Source: Kitagawia praeruptora (taxonomy: Eukaryota > Streptophyta > Magnoliopsida > Apiales > Apiaceae). Taken from it: a DNA stretch of 64,000 nt. The notes beneath the pieces are model-generated. The model searched no databases. It saw only the letters and a list, made by a program, of their open reading frames with translations, and was not told where the DNA came from. The DNA lies in the NCBI GenBank assembly GCA_037693485.1, contig CM075344.1:71419501-71483500 (forward strand), in the 5' to 3' direction. Shown piece after piece: positions 33,209 through 45,504 of this stretch; position 1 is the first letter of the stretch, and each line of letters opens with the position of its first letter. Both the position numbers and the translations under genes were made by a program.

Positions 33209-33982
33209 TATTATGCAGGTCCAGGCCAACAGGCTGCTGAGAAATCAAAATTGGAAGAACTAAGATTGATGTGTAAGAGCCAGACCATATCTCTTAAAAC
33301 TCTGGAAAACCAAATAGGCCAAATAGAAAACGCCTTACTCAATAGGCCGCAAGGAGTTCTTCCTAGCGACACAGAAACAAACCCTGGAAAAAGGGACGGC
33401 AAAGAACAAGTCAAAGCTATCACTTTAAGATCTGGCAAAATCACAAAGGACCAAGAAGTTGAAAAGGTAAACGAACAGCCGGAGGCACAGGGCAGTCACA
33501 CCACTACAGAGGAACAAACGGAGATCTCAAAACCTGAAATCAACATCAGCAAACTGGAGAATATCAATGGGCCATCTGAGAAAGCATCTCAGGAGCATAA
33601 AACTGCAAACACACAATTCTACCCTCCTCCACCATATCCGCAGAGACTCCAGAAGCAGAGATTGGATAAGCAGTTTGCAAAGTTTTTAGAAGTATTCAAG
33701 AAGCTACAGATAAACATACCGTTTGCAGAGGCTCTTGAACAAATGCCTAGTTATGCTAAATTCATGAAGGGTATTCTATCAAGGAAACTGAAGCTTGAGG
33801 AATTGGAAACCGTTGCCTTGACAGAAGAATGCAGTGCGGTGTTGCAACAGAAATTGCCCCCGAAACTCAAGGATCCTGGAAGCTTCACAATACCATGCAC
33901 TATAGGTAAATTATCTTTCAACAAATGCTTATGTGACTTGGGAGCTAGTATAAATTTGATACCATTGTCTGTGTTCATGTAA
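33209..33982 (+). pseudogene. gag-pro: element D gag C-terminus and protease start
   Basis: The frame continues from gag after the TAA at 33206-33208. It contains LEELRLMCKSQ, then TLENQIGQIENALLNRPQG, a region before the protease (PFAEALEQMPSYAKFMK) and the Athila-type protease active site CDLGASINLIP near 33930-33962. It ends at a TAA (33980-33982), after which the same frame runs on into the rest of protease. The element F ORF keeps a short stretch similar to the LEELRLMCKS part. Confidence 0.88.
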
Positions 33983-35347
33983 CTTGGTCTGCCTGATCCA
34001 AAACCTACAAATATCTCCTTACAGCTAGCAGATCGGTCGATTACGTATCCAAGAGGTATTGTGGAAAATGTCCTGGTAAAAGTGGATAAGCTCATCTTTC
34101 CTGCGGATTTTGTTATACTGGATTTTGAGGAGGACAAGAAGATTCCCATCATCTTGGGAAGACCATTTTTAGCTACAGGCCAAACTTTGATCGATGTGCA
34201 AAAAGGAGAGCTCACAATGAGAGTGCAAGATCAGAATGTCACTTTTAATGTGTTTAACGCAATGAAATTCCCAACAGATGAAGAGGAGTGTTTTAAAGTG
34301 GACATGGTCGATTCGTTAGTGAACATAGAGAAGGAACAACTGCTAAAGTCAGATCCCTTAGAAAGAGCCTTAATAGGAGATTCTGAAGAGGAAGATGTAG
34401 AAGGAGAAGAACAAATTCAGATGTTGAATTCAGCCCCTTGGAAGAGGAGGTTTGATTTTCCAATTGAGTCTCTTGGGTTAGAAGATCTTAAAAAGTCGCA
34501 GGTGCGCCTTAAACCATCTGTTGAAGAAGCTCCTTCTCTTGAGCTCAAACCTTTGCCAGATCACTTGAGGTATGCATATTTAAGTGATGCATCTACATTA
34601 CCTGTTATTATTGCTGCTAACCTGTCAGGTGATGAAGAAGACAAGCTGTTGCGGATTCTGAGAGAGCATAAATCAGCAATCGAGTGGAACATAGCAGATA
34701 TTAAGGGAATCAGGCCCTCCTATTGCATGCATAAGATTCTTCTTGAGAAAGGAAGCAAACCATCTGTAGAACATCAGAGAAGACTCAATCCGATCATGAA
34801 AGAGGTGGTGAAGAAGGAAATTCTTAAATGGCTGGATGCAGGAATCATTTATCCAATTTCGGACAGTTCTTGGGTGAGTCCGGTGCAATGTGTGCCTAAG
34901 AAAGGAGGCATGACGGTTGTAGCAAATGAAAAGAATGAGCTCATCCCTACTCGGACAGTCACAGGGTGGAGAGTATGCATGGATTATCGGAAGCTAAATA
35001 AGGCCACTAGAAAAGATCATTTTCCTCTTCCATTCATCGATCAAATGCTAGATAGGTTGGCTGGCCATGAGTATTATTGCCTTCTTGATGGGTATTCAGG
35101 TTATAATCAGATTTGTATTGCTCTAGAAGATCAGGAGAAGACCACATTCACTTGTCCTTTTGGCACTTTTGCTTTCCGACGAGTTTCTTTCGAGCTATGT
35201 GGTGCACCTGCTACCTTTCAGAGATGCATGATGGCCATATTTTCTGACATGATTGGAATAAATGTGGAGGTTTTCATGGATAATTTTTCAGTTTTTGGAA
35301 CTTCTTATGATGAGGCTTTGGATAATCTGAGTCTGGTCCTGAAATGA
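33983..35347 (+). pseudogene. pol: element D protease C-terminus and reverse transcriptase
   Basis: It begins in phase after the TAA with the second part of protease (PIILGRPFLATG). A linker rich in acidic residues follows, with PLERALIGDSEEED. Reverse transcriptase then shows VQCVPKKGGMTVV, CMDYRKLNKATRKDHFPLPF, and LLDGYSGYNQI with the first catalytic Asp. The active-site motif reads FMDN, so the second catalytic Asp of the usual FMDD is Asn, which would impair polymerase activity. It ends at TGA 35345-35347; the same frame continues with WEKCHFMV. Confidence 0.92.
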
Positions 35348-36580
35348 TGTGTTGAGACCAATTTGGTGCTAAATTGGGAAAAGTGCCATTTCATGGTGCA
35401 AGAGGGAATCATTATCGGGCATAAAGTATCTAGCGAGGGACTTGAAGTAGACAGGGCTAAGGTGGAGACTATTCAAAGACTTCCTCCTCCAATCTCAGTT
35501 AGAGGAATCCGTAGTTTTCTTGGACATGCAGGTTTCTATCGGCGATTCATACAAGACTTCTCCAAAATTTCTAAGCTGTTGTGCAATTTGCTGGAGAAAG
35601 ACACCCCTTTCAAGTTTGATGATGATTGCTTGGATGCTTTCGAGCTATTGAAGAAGAAGTTGACATCAGCCCCGATTATTACAGCACCTAATTGGGAAGA
35701 GCCATTCGAGCTAATGTGCGATGCTAGTGATTTTGCCATGGGAGCTGTGCTTGGTCAGCGAAAGAATAATATTTTTCATGTGGTTTACTATGCTAGTAAA
35801 ATCCTCAACGATGCACAGTTGAATTACACCACTACGGAGAAAGAACTTTTGGCAGTTGTCTATGGTTTTGAGAAATTCAGGTCCTATTTGCTTGGGACGA
35901 AGGTGACAGTCTACACTGATCATGCAGCCATTAGATATCTATTTTCGAAGAAGGATTCAAAGCCGCGATTGATTCGCTGGATTCTTCTGCTGCAAGATTT
36001 TGAGCTTGAAATAAAAGACAGGAAGGAGACAGAAAATCAGGTAGCCGATCATCTATCACGGTTGAAGGATCATGGTAAGGATAAGACGCTAATCAATGAA
36101 TCATTCCCAGATGAGCAGTTGTTTATGGTGCAAGGAGAAGTGCCATGGTTTGCAGATATTGTGAATTATCTGGTGAGCAACGTCGTTCCGTCAAAATACT
36201 CTTATGCTCAAAAGAAGAAGTTTTTGCATGATGTGAAGTGGTATCGATGGGATGAACCGTTCTTGTTCAGGCAAGGAGCAGATCAGATTATCAGCAGATG
36301 CATTCCGTATAGTGAGACTGAGGGTGTTTTGCGAGATTGCCACTCCACTACTTATGGTGGCCATTATGGTGGAGAGAAGACCGCGACTCGAGTACTTCAG
36401 GCGGGATTTTTATGGCCAACCTTGTTTAAAGATGCTCACCAATTTGTGATGAGATGTGATCGATGTCAAAGAGTTGGAAATATCTCCAAGCGGAATGAAA
36501 TGCCTCTTAGCATGCTTCTTGAAGTTGAGATTTTCGATGTATGGGGGATAGACTTTATGGGGCCATTTGTATCTTCTTGA
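35348..36580 (+). pseudogene. pol: element D RT end, RNase H and integrase zinc domain
   Basis: The frame continues after the TGA. RT connection motifs are IGHKVSSEGLEVD and RSFLGHAGFYRRFIQDFSKI. RNase H includes LMCDASDFAMGAVLGQ, TTTEKELLAVVY, YTDHAAIRYL and QVADHLSRL. The integrase HHCC domain follows (HSTTYGGHYGGEKTA, then RCDRCQRVGN), and the first catalytic Asp lies in WGIDFMGPF. The frame is lost near 36575-36585 and ends at TGA 36578-36580. The downstream integrase core is in another frame, so there is a frameshifting indel here. Confidence 0.92.
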
Positions 36581-37428
36581 ATAATCAGTACATTCTGTTA
36601 GCTATGGATTACGTGTCTAAATGGGTTAAGGTGAAGGCTTTACCGACCAATGATGCTAAAGTGGTACTAAACTTTTTGCACAAAAATATATTCACACGTT
36701 TTGGCACTCCTAGAGCAATAATCAGTGATGAGGGAACGCATTTTTGCAATCGCCAGTTCACGGCATTAATGGCGAAGTATAATGTAATGCATCGTGTTGC
36801 CACTACTTATCATCCCCAAACGAATGGGCAGGCTGAAGTTTCCAACAGGGAGATTAAAAGAATTCTGGAGAAAGTGGTGAATCCATCGAGAAAAGATTGG
36901 TCATTGAAGTTAGACGAAGCTGTTTGGGCATACAGAACTGCGTATAAAACACCCTTGGGTATGTCTCCTTTTCAGTTGGGGTATGGTAAGGCTTGTCATT
37001 TGCCTGCCGAGCTTGAGCACAAGGCATACTGGGCTTTGAAGAAATTGAACTTCGACATGAAAGTTGCTGGTGATAAGAGGATGTTTCAACTGAATGAGCT
37101 TGATGAGTTTCATCTACAGGCTTATGAGAATAACAAGTTGTACAAGGAGAAGGTCAAGAGATGACATGATAGAAGGTTGGTACATAAAACATTTGTACTG
37201 GGTCAAATGGTTCTGCTTTTCAACTCTCGGCTCAGACCTTTTCCTGGAAAGCTCAAGTCAAGGTGGTCAGGTCCGTTCACGGTTAAAACAGTGTTTTCGC
37301 ATGGTGCAGTGGAAATTTTTGATAAGTCACCTGATCAGTCTTTTAAGGTGAATGGGCAGAGGCTTAAGCATTATTTTGGGGGTACGGTGAACCGTGAGGA
37401 ATTCACCGCTATTCTTGCCCCAGCATGA
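36581..37428 (+). pseudogene. pol: element D integrase core and C-terminus
   Basis: In the shifted frame, the integrase core continues with ILLAMDYVSKWVKVKAL, the second catalytic Asp in IISDEGTHF and the Glu in NGQAEVSNREIKR. A TGA at 37162-37164 breaks it. The same frame then gives the C-terminal module (QMVLLFNSRLRPFPGKLKSRW, GPFTVKTVF) to a stop at 37428. No chromodomain follows, as expected for Athila. Confidence 0.9.
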
Positions 37429-38934
37429 TCAAGCAGCAGACTTGTCAAGCTAGCGACAATAAACAAGTGCTTCATGGGAGGCAACCAATAGGTTTTATGT
37501 TTTTATTTTTAGTTTGATTTTATTTTGTATTATGTTAAGTTAATTTGCAGGTCATTGACGGATTACAGGAGCTTGCTTCGCAAAAGAAAAATTCTTCTTT
37601 CAAGGTAGACTGACTTCAGTTTGGAGCTCATGCAGCTTTTCCACCACTTGATTCACCATCCGAGGAAGGTGACGATGCCTACAGTTAGGGGAGTTCTCTT
37701 TTATCCTTTATCTATACCTTCAATGAGGACATTGCATATTTTAAGTTTGGGGGTGATTGAGGATAATTGATTAATCGAGTCATAGCATTGCATATAGTTT
37801 CATGTAGTTCATAATATACCATGCTAGTATAATTTCATATAATTCATATTATAACATGTTAAAAAAAATGGCATATTCATGATTAGTTGCATAGCATATT
37901 TTCCTTGGTCCCGTAGTGCTTGGTGGTTCCGTTTAGTATCCAGTGATGAATCTGAGTGTGATAATGATGAATAGAGGGCTGATTTAAATGCTTATGAATT
38001 GACTTGCATGCTATAGAAACACATCTTTAACAGAGTTTCAGCAATTGCTCTTGAACTAGTTCCGGAACATACTTGTTGTTTTGTTAAGAATAATCACTTG
38101 TTTATATTTAGAATATTCTGTATTCCCTTAAAGGCATAAGAGCACTAAAATATAAGTTTGGGGGAAACCAAGGATTGCTTGCTATAAGTGTAGTAGTTAA
38201 GAAAGTTAATAAAGTTATGCGTCAAAGGCTAGTAGCCGCTCATATGCATTTTATGAGTAGTCTAGGGGTAGAATGAGATGGAGCGAAACACACTCATTCT
38301 TTAAAAAAAATGATGAAAAAAAAAGAAAAAGAAAAAAAGAAAAGAAAAGTAGATATGAGTGTATATGGGCATAATTGACTGCGGTTGGGCTCATTAATAC
38401 TCGAGCAATTAAGTTCTAGGGGACTTTGTGCCTAGTGACCTAAGGCTTTCTCGGTCTGGGATCCATTAACCCAACGCTCGCTACAAGAGTATTATTGCAT
38501 AAGTCTTTAGGGACCTCAACCATTGCACGGTCAAATAAGCATAAGTAGCATAGTTTCGTATATATAGTAGTTGAATGATCTAAATAAAGCATGTTGAATC
38601 CTTGGCAAACTTGAATAAGTATGAAGGTGTCTCTGAGTTATTAAGTGTTTAACGTTCATTCTATTTATAAACTTGTGATTGTTTGGTCGAAGAATATGCT
38701 ATGTTTCTGAACTAGTGTAGGGAGTAAATCTGGTGAGCTAAACACACACGCACGTTTCTGAGCTTGTAAATGTTAATATGCGGGTATTTAGTCGATCTCT
38801 ATTTGGAATTATCACATTCTCTGAGGCACTCTATTAAATTGGTTATTTCTTTGCCTATGGGATCCTTGCATCAGTTGCATTCATGCATTTAGAGGTAGTC
38901 GAGTCTGTTTTTGCTTGAGGACAAGCATCGATTT
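37429..38934 (+). other. element D conserved noncoding 3' region
   Basis: There is no env-like ORF. A motif cttcatgggaggcaacc (37471-37487) lies just after the pol stop. Two polypurine-like tracts aagtttggggg lie at 37743 and 38154. Blocks such as gctagtagccg, atactcgag and acacacgcacgtttctg are shared in order with the corresponding region of element F (52009-53432). Confidence 0.75.
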
Positions 38935-38947
38935 AAGTTTGGGGGTG
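38935..38947 (+). promoter_or_regulatory. polypurine tract of element D
   Basis: aagtttgggggtg directly precedes the 3' LTR TGATAAGTGG. It is the primer for plus-strand synthesis. Confidence 0.85.
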
Positions 38948-41588
38948 TGATAAGTGGATTTTATATCCACTTATTATGCACTAATTGGACCTAGATTGGT
39001 GGTTTATCTTTAAGTATGTTGTGTCTTTTAATTTGTTTATGTTGTTTTAGTCTTTGTTGTAAAGAACTCGTAACTTTAGGTATCGTGGCAATAAAAGACT
39101 AAAAATGGTGGATTTTTGTCTCAATTCGGATTTTTTGCCTCAATTCGGAATTTAATCACAAGGATTTTATTATCAAGTGAACTAGCTACGAGGAAAAAGA
39201 ATTATCATAAAGAAATTCTGAGTGATATATTCTTAATGCTGAAACCCCGGTTGGAATTGTTATATTTTTTTCTAAGCAAAAGGAGTCCGGTTTTAGATCC
39301 TCAAGAGACCGTAACTTACATCTGGACGAGCAATGAAGAAATAAGAATTATCACAAAAATATGGAAAGTGATATTTTCTTAAAGCTGGAACCCCGGTTGG
39401 AATTGATATATTTTCTGTTAAGCAAAAGGAGTCCGATTCCAGGCTCGCTTCTTCAAGTTCCGCTTGCTGCTTTTCATTTTGATCGGAGTAGGTGCTTGCT
39501 GCTTGCTCGCTGTCTACTAAATGAGCCTTCACTGCCCGCCGGGAGCTAGTGCTTGACGGCCAGAGACCGCAGCTTAGACAATAAGGATTTATTTATATTA
39601 TTAAATAATTTTATTAATTTAGAAAATTATATTTATAAATATCTAATAATATTAGATATTTATTTTTATAATTTCTGAATTAAAATAATTATTTATTAAT
39701 TAAAGATTATAAGCTGTGCGGGTTAAAAAGCATTTCTACGGAGCCCATCCATATAAGACGAAATAGGCCCCGGTTTATGTTGAATTGTGCAGGTCATTTT
39801 AAGTAATGATTTGCTTTGAGTTTGAAAAAGAAAAAAGAAAGAAGTTAGGCAGCCAGTAAACTGCCGCTCACCGCTGCTGTCCAGTGCCATTTTTTCAGGA
39901 CTTAAGGATTCATTTATATTAATAAATATTTTATTTAATTAGAAAATTATATTTATAAATATCTAATAATATTAGATATTTATTTTTATAATTTCTAAAT
40001 TAAATTAATTATTTATTAATTAAAGATTAAAAGCTGTGCGGGTTAAAAAAACACATTTTTTAGGAGCTATTATAATAAAACGAAATAGGCCACGTTGTGT
40101 TAAAGTTAGTAGCAACCCACCAGATTCATTTACAAAGTGAATTGTTTGTGAATAAACTGAAAAAGTCATTCAAGGAATTGAAAATAAAAGTTGAACAAGT
40201 GGGTAGCTGCCGGCAAGTTCTTTCATTCGCACGCGCCACAATGCGCGTGTCTTCCACGTGCCCGAAGGCCAAACAGAAACAGCACGCGTGCAGCTCATTT
40301 CATTTTCCTGTATCTGGTTTTCACTCGCATATCATTTAATTGTTGGTGAGTTAGACAGCCGCCTGTGCATGAAGTCGCCCGCCGCTGCTTTTCACAGCTT
40401 TCGGTTGATTTATTATTCCTACATGGTGTGCTAAATTGTACTATAAATATATGTGATTTTCATAGGTTTAGGGAGCATCCGGAGAACTGCATTTCATTTG
40501 TATTCTCTCTCAAAAATTCAGTAGCTTCTCTTGTAATTTCAGTTTCATTTTATACACTTTAATTTTCTGCAAATTTAGTATAAATTCTATTTTGGTTGAA
40601 GATTTTATGGGGATTATTTTGGAGTGCTCTTCTATTTCGTTGGAAGCTATTTCGATTCTATTTTCTAAACTCTTATTTTACGGGGATTACTTGGAGTACT
40701 CCTCTCTATTTCGTTGGAAGCTAGTTCGGTTCTATTTTCTAAACTCTTGTATTTCATATTTTATTCATGCAATTTTATTCCATGTTTTCATTTAATTCCA
40801 TAATTACGATTCGTTCGATTATGAACTAATCGACGTCATGGGATTCTAATGGATTTATTTACGTAATTTAGAAATTCGATGCCTTAATAATTTGTATTAT
40901 GATAAAAATTCAGATTGCCTAATATGGTTGCGCTTAATTTATTAGATGCGTAGCTAACGTCTAAATTATTAATTCCTAATTAATGCGAAAGTGGATTTAG
41001 GAATTTAGAATTTGCCATGTTAGCATAGGTTCGTAATTGTTATGTACATTTACGATAAGTGGTAGGGTTTTGGATCACATCGCCCTATGTAGCCATAATA
41101 AAGGAATTTATTCGTAAACCAATTATGTTTTCAAATCTTATAGACATATAGGGTCTAAACATAAACGGTGTCCACACAACTTCTATCTTTTTCAGTGGAT
41201 GTTCGTGTGGTTTGATATAAGTTAAGGCTGAAAGGCGTTTATGTTAGTTTCGTGTTCCTGGCTAGCTTTCGTAATTATCAAATAACTTTGAATTAAGGCA
41301 TCAATTCTAAATGAAATAAGTAATGAAATTAGAATCCCATGTTTTTCTCACATATAAAATCTCGTTTAATTAAATCAAGTAGTTTGAATTATTTAGTATT
41401 ATTATTTTGATAAATCAATTAGAATAATAAAACAAAACTCCCTTTTATATTTATTCAAGCAGTTTGTTGTTTAATCCTACGTCGTTGCATAAGCACTATT
41501 TCTGAACAAACACCAAGTCTTCCTGGGATCGATCTTATTATATTACTTGTGACCACGTACGCTTGCGTAGTTAGTTTTCGAACCAACA
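38948..41588 (+). repeat. element D 3' LTR
   Basis: It matches the 5' LTR outside 39331-39688. That part contains a second, diverged copy of the preceding segment (gaaccccggttggaattg at 39387 after 39241) and an extra copy of the AT-rich hairpin and gctgtgcgg unit. The 5' LTR has only one AT hairpin copy there. A TATAAATA box lies near 40443. Confidence 0.9.
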
Positions 41589-41730
41589 AGTTTTTAGTCA
41601 CCAAAAATTACCGAATTTTAGCCCTTATCTTTTGATAAGTTCCTGGTTCTTTCTAGTCTTTGATTAGTCACCAAAAATTAGAGAATTTTAGCCCTTACTT
41701 TTTACCAGCAAGTTCCTGGGTCTTCCTAGA

Positions 41731-42257
41731 TACAACATAATCAGAAAGAAATTCTTGCATCCTATATACAATTTCTTTGGGGTTTTACTAAATACTGCAT
41801 CTAACTAAACAGAGTTTAACTAACAGAGTTTAGAAGTCATCAACATCAGAAGTTATTCATGAGAGGCAATACACACAGTATTTATAGACTCAGAGTTTAG
41901 GATAGATAAACTAAGAGATGCTATAAATATGAAACAGTATCATGCTGTGTTAATTCTCTGCACAGTCTAAGATTAGATCGCAAATAACTTAGAAAGATTC
42001 ATGATTAATTACTGAGAATCATGCTTCATACAGATTTCTTCATCGGTGTTCATATCAGACAATAACATTATCAGAGTTTATCAGTGTTTATCCAACATGT
42101 CAACAGTGTATGTCCTACATAGCATGCTTACAGAGTTTAACAGTATACTAACAGAGTTTACATAGCAGAGTTTAAAAACAGTGTTCACATAGCAGTTAAC
42201 ACATCACAGAAACATAAGTAATACATTACATATGTGAAATTTTGAGTCTAACCAATA
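41731..42257 (-). other. element C noncoding spacer after pol, rich in cagagttt motifs
   Basis: No ORF is seen. The octamer cagagttt occurs about seven times here (near 41811, 41826, 41893, 42073, 42130, 42152 and 42167), with related cagtgttt forms nearby. Confidence 0.6.
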
Positions 42258-42944
42258 TCTCTAGTCAAAACAAGAGACCATTCCTAGTTCATTTACCAGC
42301 CTTGTAAATATAGCTTCACTCAAAGGCTTGGTGAAGATATCTGCAAGCTGTTGTTCTGTAGACACAAAATGAAGCTCAATGTTTCCTTCCTCGACATGTT
42401 CTCTGATAAAGTGATACCTTATGCTGATGTGCTTGGTCATTGAATGCTGTACTGGATTACCTGTCATAGCAATAGCACTTTGATTATCACAGTAAATAGG
42501 AATTTTACTGTACCTCAATCCATAATCCAGCAATTGATTCTTCATCCATAGAATCTGTGCATAACAGCTACCAGCTGCAATATACTCTGCTTCAGCTGTA
42601 GATGTAGAAATTGATTTTTGTTTCTTGATGTACCAAGAAACAAGTCTGTCACCTAGAAATTGACAACTTCCACTGGTGCTTTTTCTGTCTTTTTTACAGC
42701 CTGCAAAGTCTGCATCAGAGTAACCAAGTAGCTTGAAATCTGATTCTCTGGGATACCACAAACCTAAAGTAATGGTGCCCTTGAGATACTTGAAAATTCT
42801 TTTCACAGCTGTAAGATGTTGTTCTCTGGGGTCTGCCTGAAATCTAGCACAGAGACAGGCTGCATACATGATACCAGGTCTACTTTCTGTCAGATAAAGA
42901 AGAGACCCTATCATGCCTCTGTAGTTTGTCATATCTACTGAAGC
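42258..42944 (-). pseudogene. pol: element C RNase H
   Basis: The frame continues in phase from RT after a TGA at 42945-42947. It shows the copia RT/RNase H connection (MIGSLLYLTESRPGIMYA) and RNase H motifs: LLGYSDADFAGC with catalytic Asp, SISTSTAEAEYIAA with Glu, and PIYCDNQSAIAMTGN with Asp. It ends HIREHVEE-type RYHFIREHVEEGNIEL and ADIFTKPL. This is a typical copia pol end. Confidence 0.95.
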
Positions 42945-43913
42945 TCATGTGTCTTTGTCCAACTTTGTTGATGTTGCCATGGGAGTTGATGCAGATGAAC
43001 AGTCAAGCATACCAAATTTCTTGAGAAGATTTCTGGTATATTTTGCTTGATTTATGAAAATTCCATCATCTGTTTGATTCACATGTAGGCCTAGAAAATA
43101 ACTAAGCTCTCTCATCATACTTATTTGATACCTGGATTGCATTAGCTTTGCAAACTTTGTACAGAGTTTATCATTAATAGACCCAAAAATTATGTCATCA
43201 ACATATATTTGAACTAAAAGCAAGTCACTACCAGATTTAAAGTAGAACGGAGTTTTATTAATTGTACCTCTGTGGAACCCACTTTCTAGAAGAAATTGAG
43301 CTAGAGTTTCATACCATGCTCTTGGTGCCTGCTTAAGTCCATAGAGTGCCTTATCAAGCCTATAGACATAATCTGGATATTTGGGATCCACAAATCCTGG
43401 TGGTTGTTCAACAAACACTTCTTCTTCAAGTTTCCCATTCAGAAATGCACTTTTCACATCCATCTGAATTACCTTGAATTTCTTATGAGAGGCATAAGCT
43501 AGAAACATCCTTATTACCTCTAATCTTGCAACTGGAGCAAAAGTTTCATCATAGTCTATTCCTTCTTGTTGTGAATAGCCTTTTGCCACAAGTCTAGCCT
43601 TGTTCCTTGTAACAACCCCCTCACTATCAGTTTTATTCCTGAAAACCCATTTAGTACCAACAACAGATCTATTATTTGGTCTTGGTACAAGGGTCCAAAC
43701 TTCATTTCTTTCAAATTCATTCAACTCCTCATGCATTGCTGTTATCTAGTCAGCATCTTGAAGAGCTTCTTCTACCTTATTTAGTTCAGATTGTGACAAG
43801 AATGCATGAAACAGACATTCATTTGTTGTAGCACTTCTTGTCCTTACTTTTGCATTTGGATCACCAATAATCAAATCAGGTGTGTGAGATTTGGTCCATT
43901 TCCTAGCTGAAGG
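42945..43913 (-). pseudogene. pol: element C copia reverse transcriptase
   Basis: The ORF from 43736 gives the copia RT: TLVPRPNNRSVVGTKWVFRNK, ARLVAKGYSQQEGIDY, QMDVKSAFLNG (catalytic Asp at residue 93) and IYVDDIIFGS (YVDD at 178-181). Upstream in the same frame are a TAG near 43745 and another at 43914-43916, which separate it from the integrase-RT linker. A TGA closes it at 42945-42947. The catalytic residues are intact. Confidence 0.95.
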
Positions 43914-44297
43914 CTAATGGCTTCTCTCAGTATTTGATCCTCCCCCTCGATCCATGTTCTCTTGATTTTCTTGTTGCCTTTCTTCATTCTCTGAGGCTCC
44001 CCCTGAATTTGACTGCTCAGTGTTTGAACTGTCAGATTTTGGAATGTCAGAGTTTGAGTCATCGGAGTTTGATCCAGATTTTTCAGCTGACTCACTTTCA
44101 GAATTTGAGTCATCACTTTGAATTGATTCTTCATGCTCCCCCTCAACTGGTTCTCCCCTTGTTTGTGGCTGAGAAGTTTCTTCAGTTTTTACCAGTAGAG
44201 GTTCAGAGTTTACATCAACAGAGTTTGTCAGTTCAGCCTCATCAGAGTATACTTTATCAGAGATTAAATCTTTATTTTCAAAGTGCAGTAGACACAT
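43914..44297 (-). pseudogene. pol: element C integrase-RT linker, acidic Ser/Asn-rich
   Basis: The translation is rich in Ser, Asp, Glu and Asn (DDSNSESESAEKSGSNSDD). It is in a different frame from the integrase ORF, so a frameshift lies near 44278-44297. Several codon triplets here are copies of the aaactctg motif and read as Asn-Ser-Asp/Glu. Confidence 0.75.
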
Positions 44298-45504
44298 GAA
44301 TCGACTCCATAATTACCTTGGTTCTCATATTATAAACTCTGAATGCCTTAGTTGACAGTGGATAACCAACAAAAATTCCTTCATCAGCTTTTAATTCAAA
44401 TTTTGTCAACTGTTCTGGATGAGTTTTTAGCACAAAGCATTTGCACCCAAAAATATGAAAATATTTTAGGTTCGGCTTCTTTTCCCTCACCATCTCATAT
44501 GGTGTTTTTCCATGCTTGTTGATCAGAGTAGCATTCTGAGTAAAACAAGCAGTCTGAACAGCTTCTGGCCAGAAATAAGTTGGCAATTTTGCTTCATCAA
44601 GCATAGTTCTGGCAGCTTCTATCAAGGTTCCGTTCTTTCTTTCAACTACACCATTTTCCTGTGGTGTACCAGGTGCAGAAAACTCTTGCTTCACTCCTCT
44701 GTTCTTACATAACTCTTCCATTGTTGCATTTCTGAATTCAGTTCCATTATCACTTCTGATTATCTTGACTTTATGTTTTGATCCTTTGTCCAGCAACTTT
44801 ACATGCTCCATCAGAGTTAATGCAGTTTCATCCTTCTTTGCTAGAAAATACACCCATGTATATCTGGTGTGTTCATCAACAATGACTAAAGCATATTTCT
44901 TTCTTCCAATAGACATCACATTTACTAGTCCAAAAAGATCAACATGTAGAAGATGATAAGGATCAACAATTGAAGATTCAGACTTGCTCTTGAAAGATGA
45001 CTTCCTTTGTTTGGCCTTTTGATAGAAATCACACAGGCCATCAACATTTAATAAAGATTTTGGGAGTCCTCTAACAAGATTCTTTCTTATTAGCTCATTG
45101 ATGTTGTTCAGATTCAAATGAGAGAGTTTCTTATGCCACTTCAAACTCTCTTCACTGGACATTCTTGTTGACAGGCACACAGCTTCTCCATCAGAGTTTG
45201 TAGACAACCTTATTTCATAGATATTATTGTGCCTGTGTCCAACTAGAACAACTTTCCCTGTAGATTTACTGATGATTTCACAAAATTCAGGCTGAAAATC
45301 CACATGATATCCTCTGTCACAGATTTGACTCACAGATAGTAGATCATGCTTGAGTCCTGGAACCAGAGCTACATTTGTGATGATGACGCTTCCAAGATTG
45401 ATATTGTCATATCCTAGAGTACATCCTATGTTGCCATCTCCATAGGAAACTTTTGGGCCAGCCTTCTCCACATACTCTGATAGCAAGGCTTTATTTCCAG
45501 TCAT
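44278..45504 (-). pseudogene. pol: element C integrase
   Basis: The ORF starts at MTGNKALL, just inside the protease. The integrase zinc domain has H124, H129 and C158, but the second expected Cys position is Tyr161, so the HHCC set looks incomplete. The catalytic core has HVDLFG (D189), IRSDNGTEF (D252) and GTPQENGVVERKNG (E288), with D-x35-E spacing. The end shows the copia ADEGIFVGYPLSTKAFRVYN motif. The frame ends 44278 after a shift. Confidence 0.95.

Larger units (their letters stand above)
28863..41588 (+). mobile_element. Athila-type Ty3/gypsy element D, degenerate
   Basis: This element has LTRs at 28863-31866 and 38948-41588, a tRNA-Asp-like primer site, gag, protease, RT, RNase H and integrase in plus orientation, a 1.5-kb noncoding 3' region and a polypurine tract. 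Gag motifs (QMVQNSVQFGG, LRDKAKGWLHSLPAGSI) and the CDLGAS protease are typical of Athila. Integrase lacks a chromodomain and no env-like ORF remains. Gag-pol has five in-frame stops and one frameshift. The 5' LTR is 363 bp longer because a segment has been replaced. The 3' junction is irregular and shows no clean 5-bp TSD. Confidence 0.92.
28717..41730. repeat. four-copy minisatellite of about 73 bp, split by element D
   Basis: The unit starts agtcaccaaaaat and contains ttttagcccttatc and gataagttcctgg. Copies start near 28719, 28791, 41596 and 41666. Element D is inserted at the junction of copies 2 and 3. The array sits in the noncoding spacer of element C between pol and the accessory ORF. 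Confidence 0.85.
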
